Shown here: piece by piece, positions 1 through 10,168 of the stretch
Numbering within the stretch: position 1 is the first letter of the stretch
Layout of the letters: each line of letters opens with the position of its first letter
From: Kitagawia praeruptora
Lineage: Eukaryota; Streptophyta; Magnoliopsida; Apiales; Apiaceae
Assembly (NCBI GenBank): GCA_037693485.1
Contig: CM075344.1
Location: 96,321,001 to 96,385,000, forward strand
Direction of reading: 5' to 3'
DNA length: 64,000 nucleotides
Translations under genes and position numbers: made by a program
Notes under the pieces: model-generated
What the model saw: the letters and a program-made list of their open reading frames with translations, nothing else
What the model was told of the DNA's origin: nothing
Database searches by the model: none

Positions 1-202
1 GCATTTTAAGGTGGATTTTAAGGATAGTTCTATAACTTATTTTTTAAATTTTCTTTTTTTGTATAAAAATAGGATTGTTCTATTTTTATACAAAAAAAGA
101 AAATTTCAAAAATAAGTTATGGAACTATCCTTAAAATCCACCTTAAAATGCGTGTCAAACACCCTATTTTGAAATGATAACAAATCAAAAGGACGGAGGG
201 AG
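1..202. mobile_element. Stowaway-type MITE, left end cut off by the window
   Basis: Bases 1-151 form one long imperfect palindrome centred near base 76, starting GCATTTTAAGGTGG and ending with its reverse complement, with only a few mismatches. The sequence continues to GGACGGAGGGAG at 191-202, followed by TA at 203-204. The end CTCCCTCCGTCC read on the minus strand, with a TA target, is the classic terminus of Stowaway MITEs (Tc1/mariner superfamily). The matching left terminus would lie just outside the window. There is no coding capacity. I see the hairpin and the right terminus; the superfamily call follows from known Stowaway ends. Confidence 0.85.
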
Positions 203-264
203 TACCTATTAGGGAACCCCTTCCCCCTGCCCAACCTGTGCAACCTGCCCAGACTGCCATGCCA

Positions 265-411
265 AGATTCAACCACATTCAACCACATTCAACTCTTTTT
301 TTTAAGGTGGGATGATTATCGGTTGCATGGCCCCGCAGGGGCATATTCAACTAAATGCAACCACATTCAACTAAATGCAACCACATGCAACTAAATTTCT
401 GATTTCAGGTT

Positions 412-446
<35 letters not shown>

Positions 447-955
447 AGTTCAAAAAAGAGGTCGAAAATGACAACTGAACAATGGAACTTGAAATCAGCA
501 ACTGAATGCAACCACATGCAACTAAATTTGCAACTATGTAATTTTCGTTTCTCAGTTGCATTTAGTTGAATATGCCCCTGCGGGGCCTTACAACCCAAAT
601 CCACCAAAATCACCCCACCATTTTTTAAAAAAAAAGTTGAATGTGGTTGCATTCAGTTGAATATTGCCCCTGGCGGGGCCTTGCAACCCAAATCCACCAA
701 AATCTCTCCACCTTAAAAAAAAAGAGTTGGATGTGGTTGCATTCAGTTGAATGTTGCCCCTGGCGGGGCCTTGCAACCCAAATTCACCAAAATCTCCCCA
801 CCTTAAAAGGGTTGAATGTGGTTGCATTCAGTTGAATGTGGTTGCAACCAAAATATCACCCCACCTTAAAAAAAAGTTGAATATGGTTGAATGTGTTTGC
901 AACCAAAATATCACCCCTCCTTAAAAAAAAAGAGTTGAATGTGGTTGCAACCAAA
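265..955. repeat. Tandem and inverted minisatellite array (left part)
   Basis: Degenerate units contain GTTGAATGTGGTTGCA, then TTGCCCCTGGCGGGGCC, then ACCAAAATCTCCCCACCTTA and an A-run. Direct copies of about 85-90 bp start near 634, 720 and 810, and shorter copies of about 55-60 bp follow up to 955. The left part is inverted: 329-360 is an exact reverse complement of 556-587 (32 bp). The array is interrupted at 955 by a copia insertion and resumes at 23752 with the CCAAAATATCACCCCACCTT part of the unit. No coding function is evident. Short ORFs here are by-products of the repeat. Confidence 0.8.
414..444. repeat. (TA)n microsatellite
   Basis: An uninterrupted run of alternating A and T about 31 bp long lies in the spacer between the two inverted arms at 329-360 and 556-587. 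Confidence 0.95.
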
Positions 956-2443
956 TGTTAGTGTAGGTGCCCTAGAGGTAATACATTGTTTCTTTTTAAA
1001 AAAACCCTTATGTCATTTGATTATTCATTAAACGTATTTATTATGACTTTAATTACTGCGATATATTTGTTAGCATAATAAATGTCCTTAGAATCATGAT
1101 ACACATTGTATAGTTTAAGTACATGACTTGAACTTGAGATTATATAATATATCATATTCTTAAAGGTCCCTAGTCGAGTATTATTATTACAGGGCAATAA
1201 TAATACGTAAATAGACTAGTATGTTGTTTGACAGATAACCACATCTCATTGGTTATAAGTATGGAGATACTAAAGTAAAAAACATAGGTACATGTAGGGG
1301 TACATGGTACTGGACAGACCCACAGTGAGATTCTTCATGTTTAATAAAGTCATAAGAAAGACTCACAGTGATAATGGTGTAATGATCCTTTGACTTGAGA
1401 TCATTATATTTCTATACGAGGATTAATATACTTTGACTACATTAAAAGTTACCTTTGACCGGGTGATGATAAAAGTGGACATCGGGTATATCATGAGTCG
1501 TATGAGAAATATGAATGATAGATAAAGGATTTAACCCTCCTAGAATTAGGAGAGATATTATTGGCCTCTTGATTGAGTGAGACTATAAAATGAATGGTCG
1601 TGCTCAAATAATGATTTGTTTTAATAGTCTACTCATGGATCAAGTGTTGAAGAGGATGACCGATTATTGTTACACAGAAACATTAATCACAAAAAATTTA
1701 AATTGGATCACCGATTATTGTTATTACTTGGGTAGCAATGATGTATTACTAGATACCGCTCATTGTTTATAATTTTATTAGATATTAAAATTATTGCCAA
1801 CGTAATAATAACCTATAGGGTCACACACTTAGAACGTCTTAAAAGGAGTTTTAGTTTAAATTAAGAATTTAAATTAAATCATTATTAAATTGAGAATTAG
1901 CTATTTAATTAATTGGACTGGTCCTAATTAATTATCTAAGCAAATTCGAATTTAATAAAGTAAGAACAAAATTGGATTTAAGGAAGTCCAATAATAAAAT
2001 CAGAATAGAAATAGAATTGGGTTTAAGGAAGCCCAATTCGGTTTTTTGATTTTAGCCCATTATCTCTCTCATATAAATACATAATGATGTATTACTTTAG
2101 GGTCAAGAGTCATTAAATCGTTTTTGACAAAACCCTAGCAGCTCCATCTTCGAGAGGCTAGAGAGAGAGAGGCTGTTCTTCGCGGACTAGTACCTGGCTC
2201 CTCGGATCGTTGGACGGTCGGACGTTCGTGTGGATTACCCTTGAGACACGGATCATGACGCAAGGATTGTGTGTGGTGATTACAAGCAAGGATCTCCGTT
2301 GAGTTCGTGAAACAAGATCTTATAAAGGTATGATTCGATTTCACCATTATCTGCCCGGAATTATACATGGATCCTGGTTTGGGTTTCGAAAATTTTGTTT
2401 TATTTACGTTTATCCGCTGCATTTTATGCCTCGGAACCCAACA
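956..2443 (+). repeat. 5' LTR of the Tork-like element
   Basis: This 1488-bp copy starts TGTTAGTGTAGGTGCC and ends CTCGGAACCCAACA, matching the copy at 22207-23751. It lacks about 57 bp present in the other LTR around 22897-22978, in two blocks near 1640-1665. Confidence 0.93.
2072..2079 (+). promoter_or_regulatory. Candidate TATA box in the Tork LTR
   Basis: TATAAATA follows a TCTCTCTC stretch about 370 bp before the LTR end. The same sequence is conserved in the 3' LTR at 23380-23387. The position suits an LTR promoter; this is inferred from sequence only. Confidence 0.45.
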
Positions 2444-2444
2444 A

Positions 2445-2456
2445 TGGTATCAGATC
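2445..2456 (+). promoter_or_regulatory. Primer binding site (initiator-Met tRNA type)
   Basis: TGGTATCAGATC lies one base after the 5' LTR. It matches the usual copia site TGGTATCAGAGC except for one base. Confidence 0.85.
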
Positions 2457-2906
2457 TACGTGTATAAGGGGTTGATTTGGTTACGTGTTTACTGTATATG
2501 ATGCGAGTATGCATGTTTTGGGAATCTATCATGTTTATGTTCTTATATATGTTGTTTATAATATGTTATGATGCATATATATTGTTCTGTTATGATTTAA
2601 GATGATTGAGATGATCATATGATTTGTATATATATTGATATATATAAATATATATGATTAATGTTTGTTCTTGATATGGGGATTGTATACGATACGATTT
2701 CTGTATACGATGTGCAAATCTATTGAAATCTGTCCAGTGTCCGATTTTCGCAAACGATATGTGTTTTCTGACTGAAAACGAGCGTCTGAACAAAACTGAT
2801 ACCATAGCTATCACCGACTCGTCTGTAAGGCGTTTGACGCCGTTTATTGCATGAAAAAGACGATTTATTGTTTTCATAATTTGATTCTGATTTTCTATTT
2901 TTGCGG
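2457..2906 (+). other. Tork leader, first part (non-coding)
   Basis: AT-rich untranslated leader of the copia element, cut at 2911 by the Athila insertion and continuing at 14992. I see no gene or conserved motif in it. Confidence 0.6.
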
Positions 2907-2911
2907 TATAT

Positions 2912-4550
2912 TGATAAGTGGATTTTATATCCACTAAATTACCTTCCGTTTGGACTTTAATTGTTTGCATGTTCTCAAGTTTCGTTGTCATTTGATACGT
3001 TTTTATGTAAATTGTGTAGGTTTTATCATTGAAGGCATTTGGTGCTAAAATGGTGATTTTGGTGGTGTGAATTTAATCTGGAGCTTGCACAAGAAAATAA
3101 GAGCATGGCAACAAGTCAAGTTGTAGAAGTGTCAAGTTGTAGAAGTTTTGAAGCAATTCCAGGGCCAAGGAGGCGCCCTGGCACTTGGTTAGGCGCTATA
3201 GCGCGCGCAAGGAACCAACAGGCGCGCATTCCAGGAGCTTCAAGGCGCTGTTGCGCTTGAATTGGGCGCCGTTGCGCGAGTGTAGTGCAGGAGGAAGGCG
3301 CCACGGCGCGAAGTAGGGCGCTACTGCGCGCGCGGGGGTTGAATTCCAGGGGATTTGGAGCGCTCTTGCGCGTGTCTGAGGCGCAGTTGCGCGGCCTTGG
3401 GGCTGTGTCGAGGCGCTGTGGCGCTGTGCGGAGCGCTCTTGCGCGTGTGCATGCGCTATGGCGCCTGTTGGGTCATCTTTTGGCAGTTTTTGTGTCTTGT
3501 TCCGGGTCGAGTATTTTGGGCCTATTTTTAGGGCATCTATTTATGTAATATCTAGACTTGAAAAACATATCTATCGTGGTTCTTAGTTTTTTCTTAGCAA
3601 CTATCAACACTTTTCATCTAGATTTCAAGAACATTTTCAAGGAAATTCTCCAAGCTAGTGACAAGCAAGGATTATTCTTGGAACCTTTGTACTCGTCTAT
3701 TTTGGGGATTTAATTCTAAACCTTGTTTCTTCTTCTATATTTAATTGTTTATTTTAGAATTATGTTATCAATTGAACCCATGATGGCGATGAGGTCGATT
3801 ATGGGCTAATTCGTTATCATGGGGTTTTAATGGATTTTGCTATGGATTCTAGTTATTGAGTGTTAATTATGCCTTGGTGTGTGATGGAATGTATTGATTG
3901 CCTAGTATGTTTATGCTTATTCGTTATAAGTGAGTCGCGAACACTTGTAATTGTTTGTTTAATCCTAGTGAATGCGAAAGTGGATCTAGGGTTTAGAACA
4001 ATTCATGCTAGCATAGGTTTTTGCATGTGAAGAACATGTATTAATTTGTGATGTGATTCTAACCGTCTTGCATCGACTATGTGGTTTAATGGGTGCTTGA
4101 TTTTCAACCGGTATGTGTTCAATTGCTATAGACATATAGGGACTACACATATTTGGTGACTACTTGACTTCTATCAATTGTGGATGATCAGTAGGATGGT
4201 ATATGCACAACGAAAGTTGGTGTGTATCAGTTTAGTGCATCTAATCAGTAATCAACTCGGTCACATGCTAGGCTAAAGGGCATAAGATTCTAGATGAAGT
4301 AGTAAATGAAATTGAAATCCCATGTTTATTTATTATAAGGTTAAAGTAAGTTATTTTCTCGTAATTGGCTTAGTTGGTAATCAATCATTAGTTAAATCAA
4401 ACCAAAATTGTGATTGTCTTAGCAGTGAGTGTAAATCATTAGCTGGTGCATAAGTGAACATAACGAACAATTTGAGTCTCTGTGGGAACGAATCCTAATT
4501 ACTCTATATTACTTGTTGACCACGTTCTCTTGCGTGAATAAGTGCGAACA
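2912..4550 (+). repeat. 5' LTR of the Athila-type element
   Basis: Starts TGATAAGTGGATTTTATATC and ends GAATAAGTGCGAACA. The first 24 bp hold a small palindrome (AAGTGGAT...ATCCACT). The region 3165-3475 is packed with GCGC boxes. The LTR is the same length as the 3' copy and almost identical to it. Confidence 0.95.
3165..3475. repeat. GCGC-box array in the Athila LTR
   Basis: A GC-rich island in an AT-rich element, made of recurring GCGCTNNNGCGC-like short palindromes such as GGCGCTATAGCGCG, GGCGCTGTTGCGC, GGCGCCGTTGCGC and GGCGCTACTGCGCG, spaced roughly 15-35 bp apart. The same array is at 13603-13911 in the 3' LTR. ORFs called across it have biased composition and are not credible genes. 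Confidence 0.8.
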
Positions 4551-4556
4551 AGTTTT

Positions 4557-4575
4557 TGGCGCCGCTGCCGGGGAC
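4557..4575 (+). promoter_or_regulatory. Primer binding site (tRNA-Asp type)
   Basis: TGGCGCCGCTGCCGGGGAC begins 7 bp after the 5' LTR. This is the primer site used by Athila/Calypso-type elements, complementary to the 3' end of tRNA-Asp. The same site is found on the minus strand at 41425-41443 in the related non-autonomous element. Confidence 0.88.
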
Positions 4576-4692
4576 TCGGTTCATTGTTTGTTTAGTTTAT
4601 GATCTTGTCATCAATTTGGATTAAATTCACTGACTTAGACATTTTTCTCACTCATTTACTTTTGGGTTTCTCAGGTACTATCTTGAGCGTGT

Positions 4693-7600
4693 ATGCTTAC
4701 TCGATCTCAAGCTCGAAAAGGAAATCTGGAAGAAGAGAAGTTCGAAGAAGAATTAGTGGAGGACAGTGAAGAAGATTTGGAAGTTACTGGAGAAATGGCA
4801 GATAACAAGGCGCTGAAGGATTATTCTCAGCCCAAGATTAATGATATTCAATCGAGTATTGTGCGGCCGGCTATTGCTGCAAATAATTTTGAGATCAAGC
4901 CGGGCACGATCCAAATGGTCCAGAACTCAGTCCAGTTTGGGGGTTCACCTGTTGAGGATCCCAACATGCATATCAGGGATTTCATTGAGATCTGTGACAC
5001 CTTCAAAACCAACGGAGTTTCTGAGGACGCTATCAAGCTAAGGTTGTTTCCCTTCTCTTTGAGAGACAAAGCAAAAAGCTGGTTGCATTCACTTCCAGCA
5101 GGTTCCATCACTACCTGGGAAGATCTGGCACAAAAGTTTTTGACTAAATTCTTTCCTATGGCAAAGACTGCTGCCATGAGGAATGCTCTTACACAATTTA
5201 GTCAGCATTCTGGTGAATCACTGTGTGAAGCTTGGGAAAGGTACAAAGAGATGCTCCGGAAATGTCCCCATCATGGGATGCCGAATTGGATGGTCATCAA
5301 TAGCTTCTACAATGGGTTAAGTCATTCTCGAGCAATGCTTGATGCAGCATCTAGAGGAGCTCTATGGGCCAAAAGCTATGAAGAGGCCTATGACTTGATT
5401 GAAATGATGGCTGCAAACGAGTATCAGAATCCGACACAGCGTATTCCACAAGGTAAGGTTACAGGTGTACTTGAAATGGATGCCACAACAGCTATAGCAG
5501 CTCAGCTACAGGCTCTAACCATGAAAGTGGACTCATTGGCTAAGGTGGGGGTTCAACAAGTCGCCATGGTCTGTGAATTGTGTGCGGGGGCTCATGACAC
5601 TAATCAATGTGCAATTTCTAGTGAGTCGGCACAGTTTGTCAGCAATTATCATAGGCCTTCACAACCTGCTCCCAATACATATCATCCCAACAGTAGGAAT
5701 CATCCTAACTTCAGTTGGAGCAACAATCAGAATGCCATGCAACAACCATCTCAGGGTCAGCAGTATAGTTCAAGGCAGTTCAACAATTCGGGTTATCAAC
5801 AACCCTATGCCCAAAGGCCACCATACAATCCACCTGGATTTCATCAACAGCAACCTGGAAGTCATGTGCAATCTAATGAGAAGTCAGAAATGGAAGAGTT
5901 GCGAATGATGTACAAGAGTCAAGCAGCATCTCTGAAAACTCTTGAAAATCAAATGGGCCAACTGGCCAATGCTCTTTTGAACAGACCTCAAGGGCAATTA
6001 CCTAGTGACACGGAAGCTAATCCGGGTAAAAAGGAGGTCAAGGAACAGATTCATGCTGTTACGTTACGTTCTGGAAAGGTTACAGACGATCTGGGAGTCA
6101 AAAAGCAGTTTAACGAAGAACTTGAAAATGCTGTGAACAGTGATTTGGACGCGGGCGCGTCTGAGGGGTCTATCCGATCTTCTAATTCAGCTCTCCCGGT
6201 CATTCAGAAGGCATCAGGTGAGGAAGAAAAGGAGAAGGCAGATGGGAAAACAGGTTCAGAAAATACGGAAGCTAGCAAAGAAGTTTATCCGCCTCCGCCA
6301 TTCCCTAAAAGGCTTCAGAAACAGAAGTTTGATAAGCAATTTGCAAAGTTCTTGGAAGTGTTCAAAAAGTTGCACATAAATCTACCATTTGCTGAAGCGC
6401 TTGAACAAATGCCAAGTTATGCCAAGTTCATGAAGGGCATACTTTCGAGGAAATTGAAGCTCGAGGAGTTAGAGACCGTCGCTTTGACGGAGGAGTGCAG
6501 TGCTGTCTTGCAACAAAAGTTGCCACCTAAGCTGAAGGATCCGGGGAGTTTTACCATACCGTGCATCATTGGAAATTTGTCGTTTGACAAGTGTTTGTGT
6601 GATTTAGGGGCAAGCATCAACCTCATGCCCTATTCGGTTTTCTTGCAACTTGGTCTTCCGGAGCCTAAGCCTACCAACATGTCACTCCAGTTAGCTGATC
6701 GCTCAGTTACTTACCCTCGAGGAATTGTAGAAGATGTTCTGGTAAAAGTGGACAAACTCATCTTTCCCGCGGATTTCGTCATACTTGATTTTGAAGAAGA
6801 CAAGAAAATCCCTATCATTCTTGGGAGACCATTCTTGGCCACGGGGCAAACCTTGATCGACGTGCAAAAAGGGGAACTTACGATGAGGGTGCATGACCAA
6901 AATGTCACCTTCAATGTTTTCAAGGCTATGAAGTTTCCAACTGAAGAAGAGCAATGTTTGAAGATAGATTTGGTGGAGTCAGCAGTGCAATCTAAAATTG
7001 AGCATCTGCTCTTGAATGACACATTGGAAAAAGCACTGATTAGTGATTCTTTATTGGAAGAAGATGAGATAGATGAGCAACTGCTACTTCTTGATGCTAC
7101 TCCATGGCAAAGGAAATTCGAGAGACCAGTGGAATCGTTAGGTCTATCTGAATTGAAGGGGTCACATCAGCGGTTGAAACCATCCATTGAAGAAGCTCCA
7201 ACTCTAGAGCTCAAACCACTACCTGATCACTTAAGGTATGCTTCTCTTGGTGAGTCATCTACTTTACCTGTGATTATTGCTGCTAACTTGTCAGATTCTG
7301 AGGAAGACAAGCTCTTGAGAGTTCTTAGAGAATTCAAATCAGCTATTGGATGGACCATAGCAGACATCAAGGGAATTAGTCCAGCTTACTGTCAACATAA
7401 AATTCCTTTAGAAGAAGGGAGTAAACCAACAGTGGAAAATCAGAGACGTCTAAATCCAATCATGAAAGAAGTTGTGAAGAAAGAAATCATCAAATGGTTG
7501 GATGCAGGGATCATCTATCCCATTTCTGATAGTTCATGGGTAAGCCCAGTTCAATGTGTGCCGAAGAAAGGTGGCATGACGGTAATCACCAATGAGAAGA

Positions 7601-10107
7601 ATGAACTTATCTCTACTCGCACAGTCACTGGTTGGAGAATCTGTATGGACTACCGGAAATTGAACAAGGCCACTAGGAAAGATCATTTTCCTTTGCCCTT
7701 TATTGATCAGATGCTGGACAGACTTGCAGGTCAGGAGTACTATTGCCTATTGGATGGATATTCTGGGTATAATCAAATCTGTATTGCCCCTGAAGATCAG
7801 GAGAAGACGACTTTCACATGTCCATTTGGTACATTCGCTTTTCGGCGAGTCTCTTTTGGTTTGTGTGGTGCACCTGCTACTTTTCAGAGGTGTATGATGG
7901 CTATCTTTTCAGACATGATTGGCAAGACCGTAGAAGTTTTCATGGATGACTTTTCTGTAATCGGTCTCTCTTTTGATGAATGTTTGAATAATCTGGGTGC
8001 GGTTCTGAAAAGATGTGTGGAAACTAATCTGGTGCTTAACTGGGAGAAATGCCACTTCATGGTTCAGGAGGGAACTATTCTTGGGCACAAGGTGTCACGG
8101 AGAGGTCTAGAGGTGGACAGGGCAAAAATAGAGACAATTGAAAATCTTCCACCACCTATTTCAGTGAGAGGGATTCGTAGTTTCCTTGGTCATGCAGGTT
8201 TCTACAGGCGTTTTATCAAAGACTTCTCAAAAATCTCCAAACCGTTGTGTAAGCTCTTGGAAAAGGATGTTCCTTTTAAATTTGATGAAGAATGTTTGAC
8301 CGCTTTCGAGACTCTGAAAAAGAAATTGGTTTCAGCACCAGTGATCATTGCTCCCGATTGGAGTGAACCTTTCGCTATGATGTGTGATGCTAGCGATTAT
8401 GCAGTGGGGGCTGTTCTCGGTCAAAAGAAAGACAAAGTGTTTCATGTGATCTATTATGCAAGCAAGACTCTTAATGATGCTCAGTTGAACTACACTACCA
8501 CTGAAAAGGAGCTGTTGGCCATAGTCTATGGTTTTGAAAAATTTCGCTCTTACTTGCTAGGTACAAAGGTAATGGTGTACACGGATCACGCGGCTATTAG
8601 ATATCTGCTCTCTAAAAAGGACTCCAAACCTCGTTTAATTCGTTGGGTACTTCTGTTACAAGAATTTGATGTGGAGATTAAGGACAGGAAAGGGACAGAG
8701 AATCAAGTAGCTGACCATCTTTCTCGTCTGGAGGACTTGGGTAAATCTTCTCGAGACAGTACCATCATTAATGAATTCTTCCCGGATGAGCAATTGTTTA
8801 GGGTGCAAGAAGAGGAGCCATGGTACGCAGACATTGTGAACTTTCTGGTTAGTCAAGTCATTCCATCTGAATTTTCTTATGCACAAAGGAAGAAGTTCTT
8901 GCATGAAGTTAAATGGTATCGTTGGGACGAACCATATCTGTTTAAACAGGGAGCTGATCAGATTCTTAGAAGATGTGTGCCGTATAGTGAAACAGAGGCT
9001 ATTCTGAGGGATTATCACGCCACGACATATGGGGGCCACTATGGAGGTGAAAAGACTGCTACTCGTATTCTTCAAGCAGGGTTCTATTGGCCTTCTCTTT
9101 TTAAGGATGCTCATCAGTACGTCTTAAGGTGTGATCGTTGTCAGCGGGTTGGTAACATATCGAGGAGGGATGAGATGCCCCTTAATGTAATGTTGGAAGT
9201 GGAAATTTTCGATGTTTGGGGAATTGACTTCATGGGACCCTTTATCTCTTCATGCAACAATCAATATATCTTGCTAGCAGTTGATTACGTCTCTAAATGG
9301 GTTGAGGTCAAAGCACTTCCGACAAATGATGCCCAAGTCGTGCTTAATTTCCTTCAGAAGAACATTTTTACCAGATTTGGTACTCCTCGAGTCATTATCA
9401 GTGACGAAGGCACTCATTTTTGCAATCGCAAGTTCACTAATCTTATGGCCAGATACAATATCAATCATCGGGTAGCTACAGCATATCATCCTCAGACCAA
9501 TGGCCAAGCTGAAGTGTCTAATCGGGAAATCAAGCGTATTCTAGAAAAGGTGGTGAGTCCTTCAAGAAAGGATTGGTCTCTGAAACTCGATGAAGCCGTC
9601 TGGGCTTATCGAACGGCATATAAAACACCTTTGGGAATGTCTCCGTATCAGCTTGTCTTCGGGAAGGCTTGTCATTTGCCGGCTGAATTGGAGCACAAGG
9701 CCTATTGGGCTTTGAAAAAGCTAAATTTCGATCTTACAGCCGCGGGTGAGAAGAGAATGGTGCAACTCCATGAGATGGACGAGTTTCGCTTGCAAGCCTA
9801 TGAGAACAATAAACTCTACAAAGAAAAAGTGAAGAGATGGCATGATCGTCGTTTAGTCAACAAGGTATTTGTTCCTGGACAACCCGTGTTGTTATTTAAT
9901 TCTCGTCTTCGTCTATTTCCAGGCAAGCTTAAATCGAGATGGTCAGGGCCTTTTGTTGTAAAAACCGTGTTTCCGCATGGAGCGGTTGAGATTTTTGAGA
10001 AATCACCTGATCAGTCATTCAAAGTCAATGGTCAGAGATTGAAACCGTACTTTGGTGAGGTATCGAATCGTGGGGCTGAAACCGCGGTTCTTGCAATTAC
10101 TGAGTAA
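4693..10107 (+). CDS. Athila-type Gag-Pol polyprotein
   Basis: A single 1804-codon frame encodes capsid, protease, reverse transcriptase, RNase H and integrase. Gag (about residues 85-215) contains the plant retrotransposon gag fold segment with a SWLHSLP motif. An atypical zinc knuckle CX2CX3HX4C starts near residue 294. The protease has DLGAS near 637. The RT active site is FMDD near 1083. RNase H shows CDAS near 1231, TEKELLA and TDHAA. Integrase has an HHCC finger starting near 1442 and the catalytic triad D1512, D1571, E1607, with the DD35E spacing. No stop or frameshift is visible. The start is the first ATG after the primer site, 142 bp past the LTR. Length and order fit an autonomous Athila element. 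Whether it is expressed cannot be seen. Confidence 0.95.
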   Translation: MLTRSQARKGNLEEEKFEEELVEDSEEDLEVTGEMADNKALKDYSQPKINDIQSSIVRPAIAANNFEIKPGTIQMVQNSVQFGGSPVEDPNMHIRDFIEICDTFKTNGVSEDAIKLRLFPFSLRDKAKSWLHSLPAGSITTWEDLAQKFLTKFFPMAKTAAMRNALTQFSQHSGESLCEAWERYKEMLRKCPHHGMPNWMVINSFYNGLSHSRAMLDAASRGALWAKSYEEAYDLIEMMAANEYQNPTQRIPQGKVTGVLEMDATTAIAAQLQALTMKVDSLAKVGVQQVAMVCELCAGAHDTNQCAISSESAQFVSNYHRPSQPAPNTYHPNSRNHPNFSWSNNQNAMQQPSQGQQYSSRQFNNSGYQQPYAQRPPYNPPGFHQQQPGSHVQSNEKSEMEELRMMYKSQAASLKTLENQMGQLANALLNRPQGQLPSDTEANPGKKEVKEQIHAVTLRSGKVTDDLGVKKQFNEELENAVNSDLDAGASEGSIRSSNSALPVIQKASGEEEKEKADGKTGSENTEASKEVYPPPPFPKRLQKQKFDKQFAKFLEVFKKLHINLPFAEALEQMPSYAKFMKGILSRKLKLEELETVALTEECSAVLQQKLPPKLKDPGSFTIPCIIGNLSFDKCLCDLGASINLMPYSVFLQLGLPEPKPTNMSLQLADRSVTYPRGIVEDVLVKVDKLIFPADFVILDFEEDKKIPIILGRPFLATGQTLIDVQKGELTMRVHDQNVTFNVFKAMKFPTEEEQCLKIDLVESAVQSKIEHLLLNDTLEKALISDSLLEEDEIDEQLLLLDATPWQRKFERPVESLGLSELKGSHQRLKPSIEEAPTLELKPLPDHLRYASLGESSTLPVIIAANLSDSEEDKLLRVLREFKSAIGWTIADIKGISPAYCQHKIPLEEGSKPTVENQRRLNPIMKEVVKKEIIKWLDAGIIYPISDSSWVSPVQCVPKKGGMTVITNEKNELISTRTVTGWRICMDYRKLNKATRKDHFPLPFIDQMLDRLAGQEYYCLLDGYSGYNQICIAPEDQEKTTFTCPFGTFAFRRVSFGLCGAPATFQRCMMAIFSDMIGKTVEVFMDDFSVIGLSFDECLNNLGAVLKRCVETNLVLNWEKCHFMVQEGTILGHKVSRRGLEVDRAKIETIENLPPPISVRGIRSFLGHAGFYRRFIKDFSKISKPLCKLLEKDVPFKFDEECLTAFETLKKKLVSAPVIIAPDWSEPFAMMCDASDYAVGAVLGQKKDKVFHVIYYASKTLNDAQLNYTTTEKELLAIVYGFEKFRSYLLGTKVMVYTDHAAIRYLLSKKDSKPRLIRWVLLLQEFDVEIKDRKGTENQVADHLSRLEDLGKSSRDSTIINEFFPDEQLFRVQEEEPWYADIVNFLVSQVIPSEFSYAQRKKFLHEVKWYRWDEPYLFKQGADQILRRCVPYSETEAILRDYHATTYGGHYGGEKTATRILQAGFYWPSLFKDAHQYVLRCDRCQRVGNISRRDEMPLNVMLEVEIFDVWGIDFMGPFISSCNNQYILLAVDYVSKWVEVKALPTNDAQVVLNFLQKNIFTRFGTPRVIISDEGTHFCNRKFTNLMARYNINHRVATAYHPQTNGQAEVSNREIKRILEKVVSPSRKDWSLKLDEAVWAYRTAYKTPLGMSPYQLVFGKACHLPAELEHKAYWALKKLNFDLTAAGEKRMVQLHEMDEFRLQAYENNKLYKEKVKRWHDRRLVNKVFVPGQPVLLFNSRLRLFPGKLKSRWSGPFVVKTVFPHGAVEIFEKSPDQSFKVNGQRLKPYFGEVSNRGAETAVLAITE

Positions 10108-10120
10108 ATCATGGAAGTCA

Positions 10121-10168
10121 CGTCAAGCTATTGACGTAAAAGAAGCGCTTCGTGGGAGGCAACCCACG
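10121..10168 (+). promoter_or_regulatory. Three-hairpin motif just after pol
   Basis: Three adjacent inverted repeats start 14 bases after the pol stop: CGTCAA-GCTA-TTGACG (10121-10136), the palindrome GAAGCGCTTC (10142-10151) and CGTGGG-AGGCAA-CCCACG (10151-10168). The same three occur in the same order after the ORF of the minus-strand element at 40251-40298. The third stem there has a G-C pair replaced by T-A, a compensatory change that favours RNA structure. Its role is unknown; packaging, splicing, export and translation are all possible. Confidence 0.75.

Noticed and set aside
1590..1772. 60-codon ORF in the Tork 5' LTR
   Set aside because: The matching region of the 3' LTR contains an additional 57 bp and does not keep the frame, so it is not conserved coding sequence.
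3285..3548. 87-codon ORF, repeated exactly at 13721-13984
   Set aside because: It lies in the GCGC-box array of the Athila LTR; it is duplicated because the LTRs are duplicated. Composition is Ala/Arg/Leu-rich from the repeat. There is no homology or start context.
4848..9507. Several ORFs on the minus strand and in other frames across 4.8-9.5 kb
   Set aside because: They are shadows of the intact gag-pol frame, which has all catalytic motifs.
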